From Pomacea canaliculata (lineage: Eukaryota; Mollusca; Gastropoda; Architaenioglossa; Ampullariidae): a DNA stretch of 64,000 nucleotides. The stretch spans positions 8,761,042 to 8,825,041 of the forward strand of contig NC_037590.1 in NCBI RefSeq assembly GCF_003073045.1, read 5' to 3'. Positions 11,771 to 24,915 of the stretch are shown one piece after another. Made by a program: the position numbers and the translations under genes. Each line of letters opens with the position of its first letter. Position 1 is the first letter of the stretch. The notes beneath the pieces are model-generated. The model saw nothing but the letters and a program-made list of their open reading frames with translations, was not told the DNA's origin and did not search any database.

Positions 11771-14700
11771 CATGGTGACTTCAGACACAGATTAAATTCT
11801 AACTACAGAAGGAACAGTGAATAGGCTGGAGGCCTTTGCAATGACTGTTAGCCTCTATACTACTTCTACTACATCATAAGATCACAACAGGGTCTCCAAG
11901 ATTGCTGATAGTCCCAAAACTGGCCAATACTCAGTCTACCATATCTATTGTCTTCGGTATCTAGATGTCTAGATTATGGCAGAGTTCATTTTGATAGACA
12001 CTTCTCTGGGTGATGCACTTTCATTTTTCCTTTGTAGAAACTGCTCTTACGCTGCCCTCCTAAAATGTTAACACTTTTCCAGACTTTCAAAACTGCATGA
12101 ATGCTATGGTACATTGTTTCACTAAAGCCTATGCAAAAAAAGCAGGGAAACTGCCTACTGCTCAAACACACATCAATCATGTTTCACAAAACAACATAAT
12201 ACAATGTGATACAGAGTTGTGCATATATATATATGAAGCCAAGTTATGAACCTTGAAAGAAAATGAGCCAAATACCAAAGAGGACTGAGAAATAACACAG
12301 AAGTTTTATCTTTTACCAGTGCAATTAAGAAAAGACTGAAAATATCTGCTTCATGGATAAGATAACAACCCACCAAGTAATGCATCCTTCTTACGTACAT
12401 TTTTTTCAATTTGCAAATTACTTTTTATAAGAGATGGACTCACTAAATCTGACGAACTCACAGTTTGCACAAATGGTTCATAACACATAGACCATACATT
12501 TCAAACACATGTATACACTTTACTAGGCAATATTGTAAACAGTCCATATAATACACACTTACTTTCAACAGTATTTTTTATAACTGGTAACAGTGAGTGT
12601 ACTTGAGTGAGAGAAAGAATCTCTGAAAGACACTGTAGTGGCCCTTAAAGATTTTTTTTTTTTTGATTTAGCTTTTTTTTAAACATTCTTATATGTTGTT
12701 AGCACAAAACAGGTCATTGACAGCCATTCATGTTGGTTAATCAGGTAAGCAATAAAACTCAATGCACATCAAAGTATTTATAAAATCTATTACTAAATTA
12801 TTTTTTAGTATTAAGAAGATTTACTAAACACTTCAAGTGGGGGTAGATCTGTCGTATGCATGCACAAGTTGATCCCATTTTATTAGGATTTTCCCATCAA
12901 TAATTTATTCTAATAAAACACAAATATTTAGTACCTATAACCTACTGTCTTCTAAAAGAGGACAAAATTTGGAACTGACATAAGCATAAATTACATTTTT
13001 TATGGAATAAAATTGAATAATCTGTTAAAAGTGATATTGAAGTCAAACTTTAAAAGACCAACAAGGATAAAAATAAACTATTTAAAGTATTTGCCACCAA
13101 AAGTATATGTTAAACTACAAAAAATATCTCTCAATAACCCATTTTAACAAGTCCCCTTCCACCTCACAAGCCTGAAGCCCTAGCCCATATTTCATAGTCT
13201 AAATCATCAAAAGTGGCTTCTGCCTTATCTACTTTTTGAAATAGGTCAGAACTGCTTGCAAGCACAAAAGGGATGCATACACTGGGGTAGGGATTGGTGT
13301 TTTGTGCTAAACCGGCAACTAAGACTATATTATTATCAGCCTCATAAATAGATGCCACATGCAGAGAAAGAACATACATGCATGCACTGGAGGGTCGAAA
13401 TTAGTTAAACACTGATATCCAGGGTGCTGGTTGATATCTAGATGATATGCTGATCAGTTACTCGTTTTGTAGTTTGTGAATTCGAAAGTTAAAAAGCATA
13501 GTCAGCAGTAAAAGAAAAGAGGGAAGAAACTCACTAAGTACCAGCAGAACATGACCCCCATCCTGATATGACCATCATTTCTGTCTCACTGTTAGTCATA
13601 AGATTTCATGCTTTTTCTAAATTTCAAACTACAAACACTTTCCTTCCTTGTTAAACATTGTATTTCTTATCATTAGCATAACCTTATCAACAGTATCAAC
13701 TGTTTATTAATCTATTAACACTCATCCTACTTCTGGAGATACTATCCAAAGCTAATACCTTTCTCATCTTCTAGTGCTTTCACAAATCTAAACCGCAGCA
13801 ACCAGCTTCAAAAAGCATGGTATTTGGTTCCAAAAATATAAACATTATGATGAAAAAGTAAACTCTCACTGCTGCTTCCTGGATTTTTACAGTTTAATAC
13901 TGAAAACTAGTCTATTTCATCTATAGGCACTAAAAAAAAGTTAGGTTGACAATAAATGATTGAGTCAATGTCTTCATGAAAAGATACAAAATAAGTAAAG
14001 CTTGCAGCAACAGTGACACTGTATAGGTATTATAGGTATATGTGCATGTGAATGCACATGTGGATATAGATACTCCATTTTTTTTAAAAAAAAAAACCAA
14101 AGCAGCCAAGAAGTAAAAATGAAACACTCAAATAGTCAAACTGCAGGAGTGTTAGATGAAAAGTACAATACACCTGAACTATAAACAGTTTCCAACATGA
14201 TTATCAAAGAGCACACAATAGTAGTCTATATAATATGTACTATTTAAAAAAAAAATGCCCCCACTGGGACTGTTCCCTGAAATTGGCCACCTTACGTTGT
14301 GATCTCACCGGTCTCATGCATCACCATAGCAGCCTTTTTAGGTCATCACACACTAAGAAGCTTAACAGACAACTTTTTAGCAAGCTTCAACCATACCAAG
14401 TATTATGCCAAGTGTAGAGATTATAATATGACAGAAGAAATACATTAAGTAATTTATATGCATGTTCACAGCTTTCAAAAGTGACAGCAATACTTTGTAA
14501 TACATGTACACAAAGTAGGCTAAAGCACACCACTCAAAAGGTAACAGGTCAGTATACTTTGGGGCACCTTGATGCTACATTAAAGACTTTCCATCTTCCT
14601 CATTCTTTTCTGACAAAAGCCTGGATGTAAACAGAAGTCCAAGAAAATGATTCACAAAACAGAAGCTGTTCTGAACTCCACAGATACAGCACTAGTTTTC

Positions 14701-17648
14701 TAGGAGTGGGGTAAACAGACTAATAGCAAAGTTTTTTTGTAATTTTGTTATTGAAATACATGCAAAATCCACAATGTCTTTTTGTTTTCTCAGCAATATA
14801 GTAACTGAAGGGAATTCAAAGGACTAAACAGCAGACACTAGGAGTAAATTAAGCTGAAGTTCTCACACAGCAGGCAAAACAATTACACAGCTCTATTTTA
14901 TAAAAGAAGACAAAACCAGACATTTGCCTGTCTTTAAACCTCTCTGTCTTACGTGAATCTCTCATCCTCTCTTCCACACTCTTGAAAAACAAGATGTCAA
15001 ATTGCTTCCACTTTTTATACCATGGTGATGTGTTCTGGATAACTTATCACACTTTTTGTGCCAATTGAGACCACACATGATATGTCTATAAATAAATAGT
15101 GCTTTCAGGCCTAACCTGAGCCCTTCCAAAGTGTAAAGTTGAAAACCATATGAAAGCTGTGCCAATACATGATATGAGAAAATTTAGCACATTTCTATCA
15201 CTTGGACTAAAACAACTTCCTGTTACTGACTTTCAGAGGTATTGGATGAGAAGCTGCCGGCTTAGTGGTGGTTCCTTTTTAAAACATACATGAAATGTTT
15301 CAGGATATTATTCATCTTTTTCATTGATAATCTAGCCCACCTCATTACTGACAGAAAAGAGTATTATTTTGGGGAAGGAGGGGAAAGGGGTTGGCCCTCC
15401 TTCATGGGTGACTCAAATCTTATAAGAATGATCAGACACTATTAATTTTTACTCCTTGAGGTGACAATGAATAACTCTAGTTGGTTGAACTTGCATTGCC
15501 AAAAACCACCTATAGTCAGTGGTTGAGCAAGAAACTTTAAAACTGTTAAGAACACTGTATATAATCATGTACTATTTTTTGTATTCAATGGCGATGTGAA
15601 AAATACCCAATTAAAAGTTTTCCACTGGTCAAGCTTTCATTTTTCTAGAAGACAGCATCTCAAAGTGGATTGAAGATGCTGCAAGAACAATTTACTTGAC
15701 TTAAATCTATGTATAAGTACATTTTCATAAAGACATGATGTACATCATACCATTAATGCTTTTCAACAACTGATTATTCAAACGAAACGATGAAGCTTTC
15801 GTTTATAATATGATTTCTAGAGTTGGTTTCATTTATTTCTTCCTATGGCATTCATTGTTCAAAAAGAGATTGATATGTTTATCATGTTATTACTTTATCC
15901 TGTACAAGTTATTTACACTTATTTATGAGTTTTTAAAAAATCATGTTTATGACAAATTATATCCTTTAATACATGTTTGTATTGCTTTCCTTTTAATTCA
16001 TTGTCTTAGACAGGATTTCCATTTTCTGAGGAGTTTACAGAGTTCTAGAATTTACAAAAATAAAAATTACTTTTACAAAAAATAAAACGGTGTGATCAAA
16101 GAGAAAGCATAATTTGAATATCAACATAGCATGTAGCAAAGCAATCTAATCACACTCTCTACAGGCAATATAATTTTTTTAACTCTTTTTTTTAACAAAG
16201 AGTTTTATTAAATATGTTAGGATTTCAACAGTTGGTTAACTCACGGCTCTAATGATAGTTTGAAAGCTATCTTTAGAACAGTAAGGGACAAACGCTGAGA
16301 AATGACAAAAATTACACTTTACGTATATTAAAAAAAAGAATCGGGCAAATAAAAGACCACAACCATGGGACAGCAAACAAGAAGGAAAAAAAAAATGTTA
16401 AAAGGCAACAATGCATATATATATATGCCAGTACAGTTCTACCTTCGCAGAGTTTTATACACCTTCTTAAGGTACAATGAAATGCACAAAGCTTCAAGTT
16501 ATAGTATATGAGCTGTCTTTGGCCATTACACTATAGTAGTATTTAAGTATTATCATAAATGGGAAAAATCTAACTTAATTTCTGTTTTTTAACTCCCCCC
16601 TCCTTACAATTTTTATGACATATTTCTTAATTCCAGCAAACAAGTACAACAATTTTTCTGTAATAAAAACTACATAAAATAAAGAATTTAAATGTGTATA
16701 CAATACATAAGCAGTACTTTTTGTCTGCAATACTAGATCAAAAAGTCTAACAAAATCAGTTCATTGTAAGCTATAAATTTTAATCAGAATTTTTACACCA
16801 TTGATGTTTCCTATGAATTAACAGAATTGAAAGTAATTTAACACCAAAAAGTGCAATCCCGGCACCATATTTTATTCAAAGGTCTATGATTAGGATGCAT
16901 CAAACATTTTTGACCACTTCTATCTTAAGGTCAAAATATTTTAATAGGAAGCTGATAAGCTAGATGTTTAGCAAATCAACACTAAACAAATGCAAAACAT
17001 CAATGAATTTTCTCAGACAAAACATGATTAGAAGAAACTTCTCTTCGACAAAGAAAAATAGAAAACTGCAGAGTACCATGTAATTAAACTCTCTAGAAGT
17101 GGTGGTCTGGCATCAGTATGATACATTATTATAAAACTGTTGCAGCATTTCAAAAATAAGATAAAGACACTTAGAAGCTTATTTAGCTGTTGCTTCTAAA
17201 CTACTAAAAAATGCTTCTGGCATAATCCCAAACAATATTTGTTCTCAGCACAACTAAATTGTCTATGCCAACAATCTCAGCAAAATCCAATCTTAAGCAT
17301 TTTAATTACCAGTTACTGAAAACTACAATATGAGAGAAGTCCTTGAGAAAACACATCACACATTTTTATGATGCTTATCAACAAAATATGGGTAGTACGA
17401 AAGGCTTGGCTGCTCAATGGCAAGAATTTAACTTTGTGTCAAAGCTACAAAATGCACAATACTAATATTACTGATCAGAAAGAAATGTCTGCAACTTTTT
17501 GTGAGCCTAATAGTGTTAGCATGTACAAGTCTTACAAATAATTTATGTTGAGTGATAAATGGGTATGTGAACTATACTATATGAATAAAAAGTTTAACAA
17601 TTATTTCTTGATTTACTGAACAGAATTCTTAATATTTCTACAACTCCA
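11771..17648. other. AT-rich gene-free stretch, possible ELOVL6 3' UTR in part
   Basis: No recognisable coding region or transposon in almost 6 kb. The sequence is AT-rich with many short T and A runs. The elongase gene ends at 17649 on the minus strand, so at least the right-hand part should be its 3' UTR. A candidate minus-strand AATAAA signal lies at 16871-16876 (read as TTTATT on the plus strand). How far the UTR runs cannot be decided from sequence. Confidence 0.4.
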
Positions 17649-18464
17649 TTAGTCTTGTTTCTTCCCCTCCCCTTTAGGCTTTTCTATTACATATGTAGTG
17701 TAAAAGAAATGAGCAAAGAGAATGAAATAAGAGAAGTACATGATTGACGAATACCGAAGATTGTCATAGCTCTGTTGGCAGAACTCCCCACGCCCCTTGA
17801 TCTGATAAATCCAGATGTTGATAAGAACGCCAATGATCATCTGTGCCAGTTGTAAACTTGTAACCAAGATGTTGACAGCTTTGGGGATGTTAAACCGCAT
17901 GGCTCGAAGAGCATAGTACGAATACATAATGGAATGGACAAGATAATTCATCACCATAAACCAACGGCCTGGAGCAGTATGATCAGGGTAGCTGTACCAC
18001 ACATAAAGCAGAACAGTCACATGGTGGTACCAGTGGAGAAAAATGAGAGGCTGTTTGCGGAGAATGATGAAGACGGTGTCGCCGAGCTCGTAGACCTTCG
18101 ACACAGTGAACATGAAGGACCAAAAACCAGGCACACCTTGGAAGTATGTAGGGACGCAAACAGAATACTGGAGTCCATACTTGTTTATGGCAGTCAGAAG
18201 TTCTGGTACGGTGCGAATAGTGCCCATAATACTGAAGATACCTAGAACACCACTCCAGATTGCCAAAGCAGGTCTAAGATCATACCGCGGTCGTGTTCTC
18301 ATGTACACCTGACCACCAAACACTATAACAACATAGATTGCAGCGTAGACGAAGCTGTCTGTCCATCGTTCTACCATGTACTTGTTAAACACCGATTCGT
18401 TCCAGTCTTTTTCAAACGGGAACATAAATGAATAGTTGTGAACGCTTTCACCCTTGGTAGCCAT
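17649..18464 (-). CDS. ELOVL6: ELOVL6-like fatty acid elongase
   Basis: 3-ketoacyl-CoA synthase of the ELO family, which condenses malonyl-CoA with long-chain acyl-CoA in the ER membrane. The frame gives 271 residues, the usual size. Family signatures are present: KVYELGDT (123-130), the histidine box HWYHH (144-148), NYLVHSIMYSYYAL (from 173) and a T-x2-Q-x2-Q element (202-208). Several hydrophobic segments match the expected seven membrane spans. The C-terminus is KKQD, a dilysine (KKxx) ER-retrieval signal. Overall it resembles vertebrate ELOVL6 more than ELOVL2/4/5, notably ELGDT(V/I)FIILRKQ and HWYHH(V/I)TVLLY. The coding region is uninterrupted, whereas vertebrate ELOVL6 has introns. 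A CTAG directly before the ATG could be a 3' splice site of a 5' UTR intron. It is divergent to TXNDC15. ELOVL3/6-type is certain; the exact orthologue is less so. Confidence 0.95.
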   Translation of the reverse strand: MATKGESVHNYSFMFPFEKDWNESVFNKYMVERWTDSFVYAAIYVVIVFGGQVYMRTRPRYDLRPALAIWSGVLGIFSIMGTIRTVPELLTAINKYGLQYSVCVPTYFQGVPGFWSFMFTVSKVYELGDTVFIILRKQPLIFLHWYHHVTVLLYVWYSYPDHTAPGRWFMVMNYLVHSIMYSYYALRAMRFNIPKAVNILVTSLQLAQMIIGVLINIWIYQIKGRGEFCQQSYDNLRYSSIMYFSYFILFAHFFYTTYVIEKPKGEGKKQD

Positions 18465-20191
18465 CTAGTTTTGTTTTACAAATGCTTATGCTTCAGCCTA
18501 CCAGGCAGGAAGGAAAATGCTTCCTCTGGCGTTTGCCGGTTTGTCTCACCGCGTGTTTAGATATGTGCGGGCACTAGCAGGTCGGTATGGTGATGAAAGA
18601 GACTCAAGCTTCTCCGGATTGGCTGATTTCATGAACTGACGAATCTGGCCAATCACAAACGAATTTACATCCTGAGACAATTTTGCAAGGGATAGAGGTC
18701 GAGGGCGAGAAGAAACGCCACAGTGGCTTTAACCTATAGTCCGTGTTTCTATATTGCAGAAAAATCAGTCTTCACGCTGTTTGAATCTTTACGACTGCTT
18801 TGCTACAAAACGACATCAATACTACATTTCAGACAATGGAAAAACGACATAAAAATGTGAATTACGTCCCTTTTACAATATGGCTTGCCTCGGTGGTTAG
18901 AGAATGATGGGTCCTGTGGAATTAACTCTAGAAGAGCTGAGACAGAGCACATAAAAGTATGCATTCTGAAGATTTTTACCGAAAAAAAAACCTTTTAATG
19001 TGAAACTATTTAATATACAAAGTGTTTTAGAACGAATTCATATGAAACAGTAACCGTTTTTTTTAATGTTCTCGTTAAATTCGTAGCATATTTATTCATT
19101 AAAAATACACTTCGTTTTTGGCGTGTAGAAGAACAATTAGTAATCGTTCCCCACGTCTGGTTCAAGTCTTCGTTTCTATTGTTTGACAGAAGTTCCTTTT
19201 GCCATAGGCTTTGGATTTAATGTCGTTTGATCATTTGATCAGTTTTCAGCGTTGTTGGCCTTGGGTGTCCGAAAGAAAGGTCTTTCTGTACATAGGAATC
19301 ATTTTCTTGTGAGTCCATCTATTCTCTCTCTCTACCCACCCCCAAATTATAGCAATTTCAAAGAGTCAATGTTGGCAGTATATAAAAAGATTTTGGAGAT
19401 AGGTAGTTTGTGATTAGTTGATAGAGAAGCAATTGATGGAAGAAAAAGGATGACAATTATGCTGTTTTCTCCAGCATATTTTCCAGCACTACAATCCACA
19501 TATAAGTATTTACAATGCACAACGCTAATATAACTATAGTTTTGGATGTATTTGTATACTGTTCTAAACATCTGTTTACAATGTACTGTGGAATACATTT
19601 CTTGTTTGGAATACATTATCTATTCTGTATATCCAGAAGATATACATCTGCTGCTTCTGACAGTACATTGCTTCATAGATAGCATAATATCGAATAATCC
19701 AGGTCTTCATCATTAAAGTTGAATCTAATACCTCCTGAGATTTTGCTGTTAGTTTGTCTCTTCAATCAACTATGATGATGTTAAAAGAGTATTGCAGACA
19801 TCACAGGGTGCTAAACATTAAGATGAGTCTTTATTTCAAAATATGCACTACTCTACTTTTGCACGCAGCAGATATATTTGATGTTAAAAAAACCTTCTAA
19901 TAATCTATGGTTTTATATTGATATATTTGCAAAATCTGAAAAAAACAAATAAACTCAAAGATTCTTGTCAATGTGATGATGATCTATAGCTATCAAGATG
20001 AACATTGTAATGTCTTGAATGAGTTAATAGTAATGAAGGATACCTGTACCATCTGCTAATACCAGAAGCTGATTACAGTTATTGATTTTAAAACTGCCTG
20101 ATAATTGAAGTAAACTGAATCTTAAATACTAAGATACTGAGGGCTATAGATGTTGGACATCATCTGCTCACCATGTTTTATTACTTTTCAG
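18465..20191. other. Intergenic between divergent ELOVL6 and TXNDC15
   Basis: This stretch should hold both promoters and non-coding first exons. The part next to the elongase (18500-18730) is richer in CpG than its surroundings. No coding frame was recognised. An acceptor-like TTTATTACTTTTCAG ends at 20191, just before the TXNDC15 start, implying an upstream non-coding exon for that gene. Confidence 0.5.
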
Positions 20192-20197
20192 AGAAAA

Positions 20198-23168
20198 ATG
20201 AATCTGCTGTCACTGTGCCAGATTGTTCTGGCATTGTGCATTTGCAAAATGACTGACGCAAATCAAGATACTTTAAAGGTTGATTTACTAAGCACCATGC
20301 CAAAACAAAACCAAGATCAAAAACAAGTGGATAATGAGCAGAGTAGACATATTGATGAATGTGCTGATACTAGTTTTGGGGTATGAAAAATCCTTGATGT
20401 CAATATTACTTATGTTATATGTATTAAACTGTACAACTGTTACAATGGTAAAATATCACTAGCAGTTATTGACATCAGTTTATATTTAAATACATTAATA
20501 TAAATATTTATGTAAATATGTTGAAATTTAAGTATGAACATCTTATAGTGATCATGAAGGATATAAAATGAACAACTTTGCTAGTAATTTTGCACATAAT
20601 TATTTCAGTAGTTGTTACTTCTGATCAAAGTAGAAAAATGGTTTAGTATATATTTCTCAGTTCTTGTTACTTGGTGCCTCAGCATGTTTTTTTCTACTTC
20701 TATACCTCTATTTGTTGTCAGTACTGTTGTTCATTCTTCCATCCCTCATATGCTGTCCATGTTTCATTCCTGTTATAAGTACTAAGAGCATGCTTCGTAG
20801 GAATGTGAATATGCACAGTATAAATCTTCATTTATTGTTATTACTGTGTGCAAACTTCTTAAAGATATGACTCCTTCAGAGCACGTATTTAAATGTAGGT
20901 ACTTCATAGTGTAATCACTGTTTCCTGGTGAACCATTTCGCTGACATTATTTTATTAAAACTTGTTTCACTTCCACAATGCATTGTGCTCTTTTTCTTGT
21001 GTGCAGGACAAGACATGTTCAAAATCAGAGTTAAAATTAGAAGACATAGTTGACAAAGAGCCTTTGTCACCTTCCGTCAGTGACAATGGTAATGATGCAG
21101 TGAATGAAAACCAAGAAGCGGTGGACAGGAAGCCTAGAGTAGTGATGCAAGCTATAGGTATTGCTGGTAGTGAGTATGAAGAAGAGACCAAAGCAAGTTT
21201 GCAGCAGCATATCAAAGAAAAGGAACATGAGGATAATTCCTGGACAGAAATGGCGCAGGAGACTGAAATAGGTACCGTGGAACACAAGCGTAGCAGCAAC
21301 CAGCACTTTTTCTCCTTGATGAATCTGCTAAAATTTCTCTTAAATCCAGTGATAGAGGAGTTCCAAGTAGTAGAGAAAAGCCCAAATGGCAGCAAGGTCA
21401 GCACCAAGATAGCTCAAAATGCCAATACCTCAGGACTCTTGGATAAAGAACAAAATAAGAATGCTTCAGACTCAAGCAAGAAAACAAAGTTTCAGTGTCT
21501 TGGTCGAAATGTCACTGAAAATGTAACTGCTACTGTGCGTGTTGTGAACAGTACGGAACTGCTGGAAATGCTGAGTTTTGAACAGAACCATACTCATTCT
21601 GATTGTGTTCTAGTTATGTTTTTCGCACCTTGGTGCCATTTTTGTGCAGCAACAGCACCACACTACAATGCTTTGGGGCGAGCCTTTCTGCAGCTTGATG
21701 TCCTAGCTGTTGACACTGTTCACTTTAGCAAGTTAGTGGCAGCTTTTTGAAAAATTTCTTTAAACAACTTGTTTTCAATGCAGAAAAATGTGTGTTGGTA
21801 ATGTCCTCCTCCTCACAAAAGAAAAAAAAGGTAATCTAACAAGGTGTCAGAAATTTTAGATCTTGGAACTAGATTTTGTTTTGTGACCCATGCTGGCTTG
21901 TCATACCCAATGTCTCAGTGATAAAGTATCCCTTCAATAGGTGGCTCAACTGGGTGATGTATTGTTGCACCACATATTAAAAAGCAAGTGTGTATGCATG
22001 TGTCTTATGTTTCGTCCTTCTTGGCTAGTGTTTCCCCATGATTTTCTAAAACATGGAATTGAGAATGTGTATTTAGAGATGTTCACTTCTGTAATCAGTA
22101 GTTCTGGTTTCTCTTTCTCTTACACAAACAAAAACATGCATTTATTAGAAAGTGGGACACAAGCATGCATGCAAACTGAGGACAATACCTTGGTTTCCCA
22201 TGTCCCTGATTTTTGAAACTTGACATTTTTTTTTATATAAAAGTAACCCATGTTTCTTTGTATAAAAGAACACCAGGGCTCTGTCCCAGGTTTTTACATA
22301 TCACTGCTTCAAATAAATATAAAATCACATCTTCAAATAAAACTGACTTGACCTCCATTTATCTTTTTGAATTTATGTTAAGTACATGAAAACATTGACA
22401 TATTTGTGCATATTGAAAGTTTCATTTTTTAATAGATAAAATTCTGATGTGATCAGAAAGTTCTGAAATTATCATTTTTATATTTGTTATATTTGTTTCA
22501 GTCTAAATGCTCGTTTTGGTACTGTTGCTGTGCCAAATATTATGCTGTTCCATCAGTCAAGATCTGCCATTAGATTCAACCACACAGAGCGTAACTTTGA
22601 AAATCTGGTCCAGTTCATACAAAATACCACAGGTACTGTCATTTGTTTTTGCTGTTTTGTTGGAAATAGTTTCTGATTTATCTTTAGGTGATATCAAAGA
22701 ATTGGGGAACATGGAGTAAGGAGGGATTGGGACATAAGATGTGGTGGAGTAGAGAAGTTACTATTTGGATAAGCATGTACATGTCATCAGAATTGGCCAT
22801 CTTCTTTCTTTATCCATGTACATTTAATAACACTTTGCATGTGTTTTCCCTATGCATCCCTTGGGAAAGATGTTTTGAGAGAACTGTAGAAATACAAACT
22901 GAAGCCACATGTTGCTTTGCCTGAAGCATGTCAACATGCTTGGATGTTTTTCCTAGGTCTGGAACCAAATGCCTCAGTAGAGCTGACAAAAGAAGACTTT
23001 GAAGGCCCTCTCTCTAGCATTCCTACCGAGGAGACAGATTATCTGCTTTGGTTTGCCTGGATTTTTACTATTATCTGTGGTGGCCACTTGTTTATTCAGA
23101 GTAGTCCTGGACAGCATGTCATTGAAAAAGTGAGAATTTTGTGGCAAGAACATCAACATATTGAGTGA
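20198..23168 (+). CDS. TXNDC15: Thioredoxin domain-containing protein 15
   Basis: Single-pass ER/secretory thioredoxin-fold protein; in mammals it is needed for cilium function. Coding exons: 20198-20380, 21007-21731, 22502-22632 and 22957-23168; all junctions are GT-AG and in phase, giving 416 residues (human about 360; the extra length is in the acidic linker of exon 2). A signal peptide starts at MNLLSLCQIVLAL. An earlier in-frame ATG at 20150 was not used because TTTTCAG at 20185-20191 looks like a 3' splice site. The thioredoxin domain begins around residue 262 with VLVMFFAPWCHFC (C271, C274), then ARFGTVAVPNIMLF. A membrane helix near 375-394 (LLWFAWIFTIICGGHLFI) precedes a short cytosolic tail. 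A polyadenylation signal AATAAA lies at 23481-23486. Confidence 0.93.
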
Positions 23169-23894
23169 ATGTATTTAATGATTGAATTCAGATTAAGCTT
23201 GGAATTTTGTGTGGTCTGTACATGTGAACTTGCATCCAAGTTTTGATTCACGTTTGAATATTACTGTGATCAGCACAGGCGTGTGTTTCTGTTTTGTTAT
23301 GATGGGAAGTGTTCATAGATACAATGAAAATAGGCCACAGTATGCATGGGTAAGCACAAAAGACCATGATGTAAGAATCTATGAAAATGTCAAAAGGTGT
23401 GCAGATAAAATGGTCAAATTCTTGCAGATGTGCATCAATGAAGTGACATAGATTTTTACACAGAACAGGTAGGTAAGTGTAATAAACATACGTGAGCATT
23501 TGTAAACATCATGGTGGCAGTTAATATTGTTTGGTGTTTGACTAATTTACAAGGACTTTACATGAACAATAAAATGATTAGTACAGTCAAATGATGAAAA
23601 TTGTGTTCTGTAAACTTTAACAATCTTGAAACTTTTTGATCTCAGTTAACCTGTTGTTTCTGCATTTATTTATATTATCAGTTAGCCTCATTCAGTATGG
23701 GTGTATCGACGAAATTGAGCAATAGAATAACTCCTTCAATGCTGGTGTACGGATGCAATAACACTATAGAGCTATGAAGACATTTACATTTGTGGGTGTG
23801 AACTGTATGAGAAGAGGTAGGGTGCTTGTTCTGTTGTCTACTGGAGACAAATTTGGAATGATACAGAAAAAAAATATATTAACTCTAATCTGTA

Positions 23895-24560
23895 CTTTTG
23901 TGCTATAGAGAGAGGATGGACTATTGTAATTCTCTTTTAGCTGGAATTCCCTAGTATCTTCTTGACAGACTACAAAGGATCCAGAATAATGCTGCTTGCC
24001 TCATCTGCAGACCATCTAGATATGAGCATTATCACCTGTCATACACTTTCTTCATTGGCTACCAGTCACAGACTGTATAGCCTACTTTCCACTTTGACTT
24101 ACTCTGCCGTTTCTGGCACTGGTCCTTGGTACCTCTCCGAACTTGCTCCCATCTATACACCTGCACGACTTCTTCGCTCACCCTTTGACACCAAGCTTCA
24201 GCGAGTCCCACTAATACAAAGACATATCAACTGAGGTCTTTCTCTTACCAAGCCCCATAAACTTAGAACGGATTACAAATCAGCCTTCAACACTTTGTTT
24301 CTTTTTGATTCTTTTACTACCTTTAAGTCCAAACTTAAGACGCATCTTTTCAGAACAACTTCACTGTGACACTCTCCTGACTGTGAGCATGCATAATGTG
24401 TGTCTGTAATTTACTTGTGTGTGTTGTAGAAGTGCGCAAGTCTGTTATATGCGAATTTGGGTGCATGGTTGTTGATGATTTAGTCTGTATGTTTTATTCA
24501 TGTAAAGCACTCTAAGCAAACTTTTGGAAAGGCAGTATATGCATCACTATTATTATTATT
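23895..24560 (+). mobile_element. Decayed LINE (CR1/L2-like), 3' end with ATT tail
   Basis: Plus-strand frames read DYCNSLLAGIP, LDRLQRIQNNAACLICR, LHWLPVT and YLSELAPIYTPARLLRS, the C-terminal end of a CR1/L2-group reverse transcriptase. These are followed by a KLKTHLFR-like block (SKLKTHLFRTT). The 3' end carries GTAAAGCACTCTAAGCA...TTTGGAAAGGCAGTATATG and a short (ATT)n tail, the usual 3' terminus of this group. Only about the last 650 bp are left (5' truncation) and the frame is broken. It lies between the convergent TXNDC15 and GSTO-A genes. Confidence 0.8.
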
Positions 24561-24915
24561 TTCTTAACAACACTCTTATAGATGTTTTTGAATTACTTTA
24601 TATCCATGTTTCATGTAAATCTTGCATATCTGAAAAAACTGAGAATATTGCATCCAGTCCACTGTAGCACTTTGTAGCAAATTGTCAGTAATTGACAAGA
24701 ATGTTAGTGCTCCATGGTAATGTCCATGAATACGACTCGTATAGAGGATTCTTATGGAATTAATTATACCCAACAAAATGCAAAGCCATCTTATTCAGCA
24801 TTATGTGAGAATAAAATGTTATGTGATTATTAAAAAGAAAATGGTCTGTACTCCAGTAACGAATGTAACTGCACTCGAAAGGATGAGGGCTTTGTAGCTC
24901 CCTCCTCACTATTCT

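Noticed and set aside
17934-18312. Plus-strand open frames opposite the elongase
   Set aside because: These are antisense shadows of the ELOVL6 coding region.
20150-20197. Upstream in-frame ATG of TXNDC15
   Set aside because: The stretch ends in a clear 3' splice site (TTTTCAG), so it is probably intron. The downstream ATG starts directly with a good signal peptide.
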